64,000 bases of DNA from Ruminococcaceae bacterium YRB3002 (GTDB lineage Bacteria; Bacillota; Clostridia; Saccharofermentanales; Saccharofermentanaceae): contig FMTG01000002.1 in NCBI GenBank assembly GCA_900099715.1, positions 186,001-250,000 on the forward strand. Direction: 5' to 3'. Numbering within the stretch: position 1 is the first letter of the stretch; each line of letters begins with the position of its first letter. The notes beneath the pieces were generated by a model. That model had not been told where the DNA came from. It worked only from the letters and a program-made list of their open reading frames with translations, and ran no database searches. Shown one piece after another: positions 63,926 through 64,000 of this stretch. The position numbers were made by a program, and so were the translations under genes.

Positions 63926-63986
63926 TAAAGTAGAGGCACAGAAAGGAGGTTAGGATATCTTATATCTGTGCAGTCCCACTACTTTA
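63926..63986 (+). promoter_or_regulatory. Structured leader with a ribosome binding site in the loop
   Basis: Two nested perfect stems, TAAAGTAG/CTACTTTA (63926-63933 with 63979-63986) and GCACAGA/TCTGTGC (63936-63942 with 63965-63971), around a 22-nt loop containing AAGGAGG (63943-63949). The next gene lies off the window; GTG 63968 is the only visible candidate start, inside the inner stem's 3' arm, and is poorly spaced. Confidence 0.5.
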
Positions 63987-64000
63987 CCAAGGATGCGGCA

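Overview
The window is a continuous stretch of a low-to-mid GC Gram-positive chromosome, most likely class Clostridia. The evidence is strong AGGAGG-type ribosome binding sites, sigma-A promoters, LexA boxes of the Gram-positive GAAC-N4-GTTC type, Gram-positive-type PheS, RecA, PBP2 and DacA, a RqcH/NFACT protein, ComEC, and a TadE/DUF5702-like pair. No sporulation gene, phage, insertion sequence or CRISPR array is visible, so genus cannot be assigned. Nearly all DNA is coding; the only gap over 300 bp is the repeat element near 40 kb.

Layout. 1-5.1 kb: ppx (cut by the window edge)-ppk1-galM, then ilvE with its own promoter and terminator. 5.2-8.8 kb: a metallo-hydrolase, a cyclase-family protein and an SOS-type recA-recX-alkD operon. 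8.9-16.5 kb: rimO-pgsA, acpP, rnc, smc, ftsY. 16.5-18.7 kb: a membrane GGDEF/EAL protein, a small ORF and tRNA-Lys(CTT). 18.7-24.2 kb: an oxidoreductase (minus strand), a pyrimidine-nucleoside phosphorylase, and ruvC-ruvA-ruvB-queH behind a LexA box identical to that of recA. 24.2-29.7 kb (minus): rqcH, a basic membrane protein, two divergent PRPP synthetase paralogues, and engB. 29.8-39.9 kb: comEC, a GH25 lipoprotein, holA, icd, a SEC-C protein and mreC-mreD-mrdA. 39.94-40.3 kb: a GC-rich repeat element. 40.4-45 kb: a degenerate methylglyoxal-synthase-like gene, a glyoxalase-II-like hydrolase, and pheS-pheT. 45.1-48.4 kb: a three-gene Tad/pseudopilin-like cluster, a small membrane protein and a TrpR-like regulator. 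48.4-53.3 kb: secA, a purine nucleoside phosphorylase, ahcY. 53.4-55.4 kb: a lipoprotein, an ECF sigma factor and its probable anti-sigma factor. 55.4-63.9 kb: dacA (minus) divergent from miaB-mutS-mutL-miaA.

How the genes work together. DNA repair and recombination dominate (recA, recX, alkD, ruvABC, mutS, mutL, smc), two of these loci under the same SOS box. A second theme is the cell envelope (pgsA, mreCD, PBP2, DacA, GH25, ComEC). A third is tRNA and ribosome modification and quality control (rimO, miaB, miaA, queH, rqcH, engB).

The most unusual signals are non-coding. Seven genes have a -10 hexamer only 6-8 nt before an ATG, which predicts leaderless mRNAs. A 30-bp intergenic motif is shared by recA and the Tad-like cluster, with its core also present at engB/comEC. 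A hairpin after pheT is both a terminator and a mask for the next ribosome binding site. A repeat element is open in all three minus-strand frames. A structured leader lies at the right edge. No wholly new multi-gene system could be demonstrated; the Tad-like mini-cluster with its switch-like leader is the best candidate.
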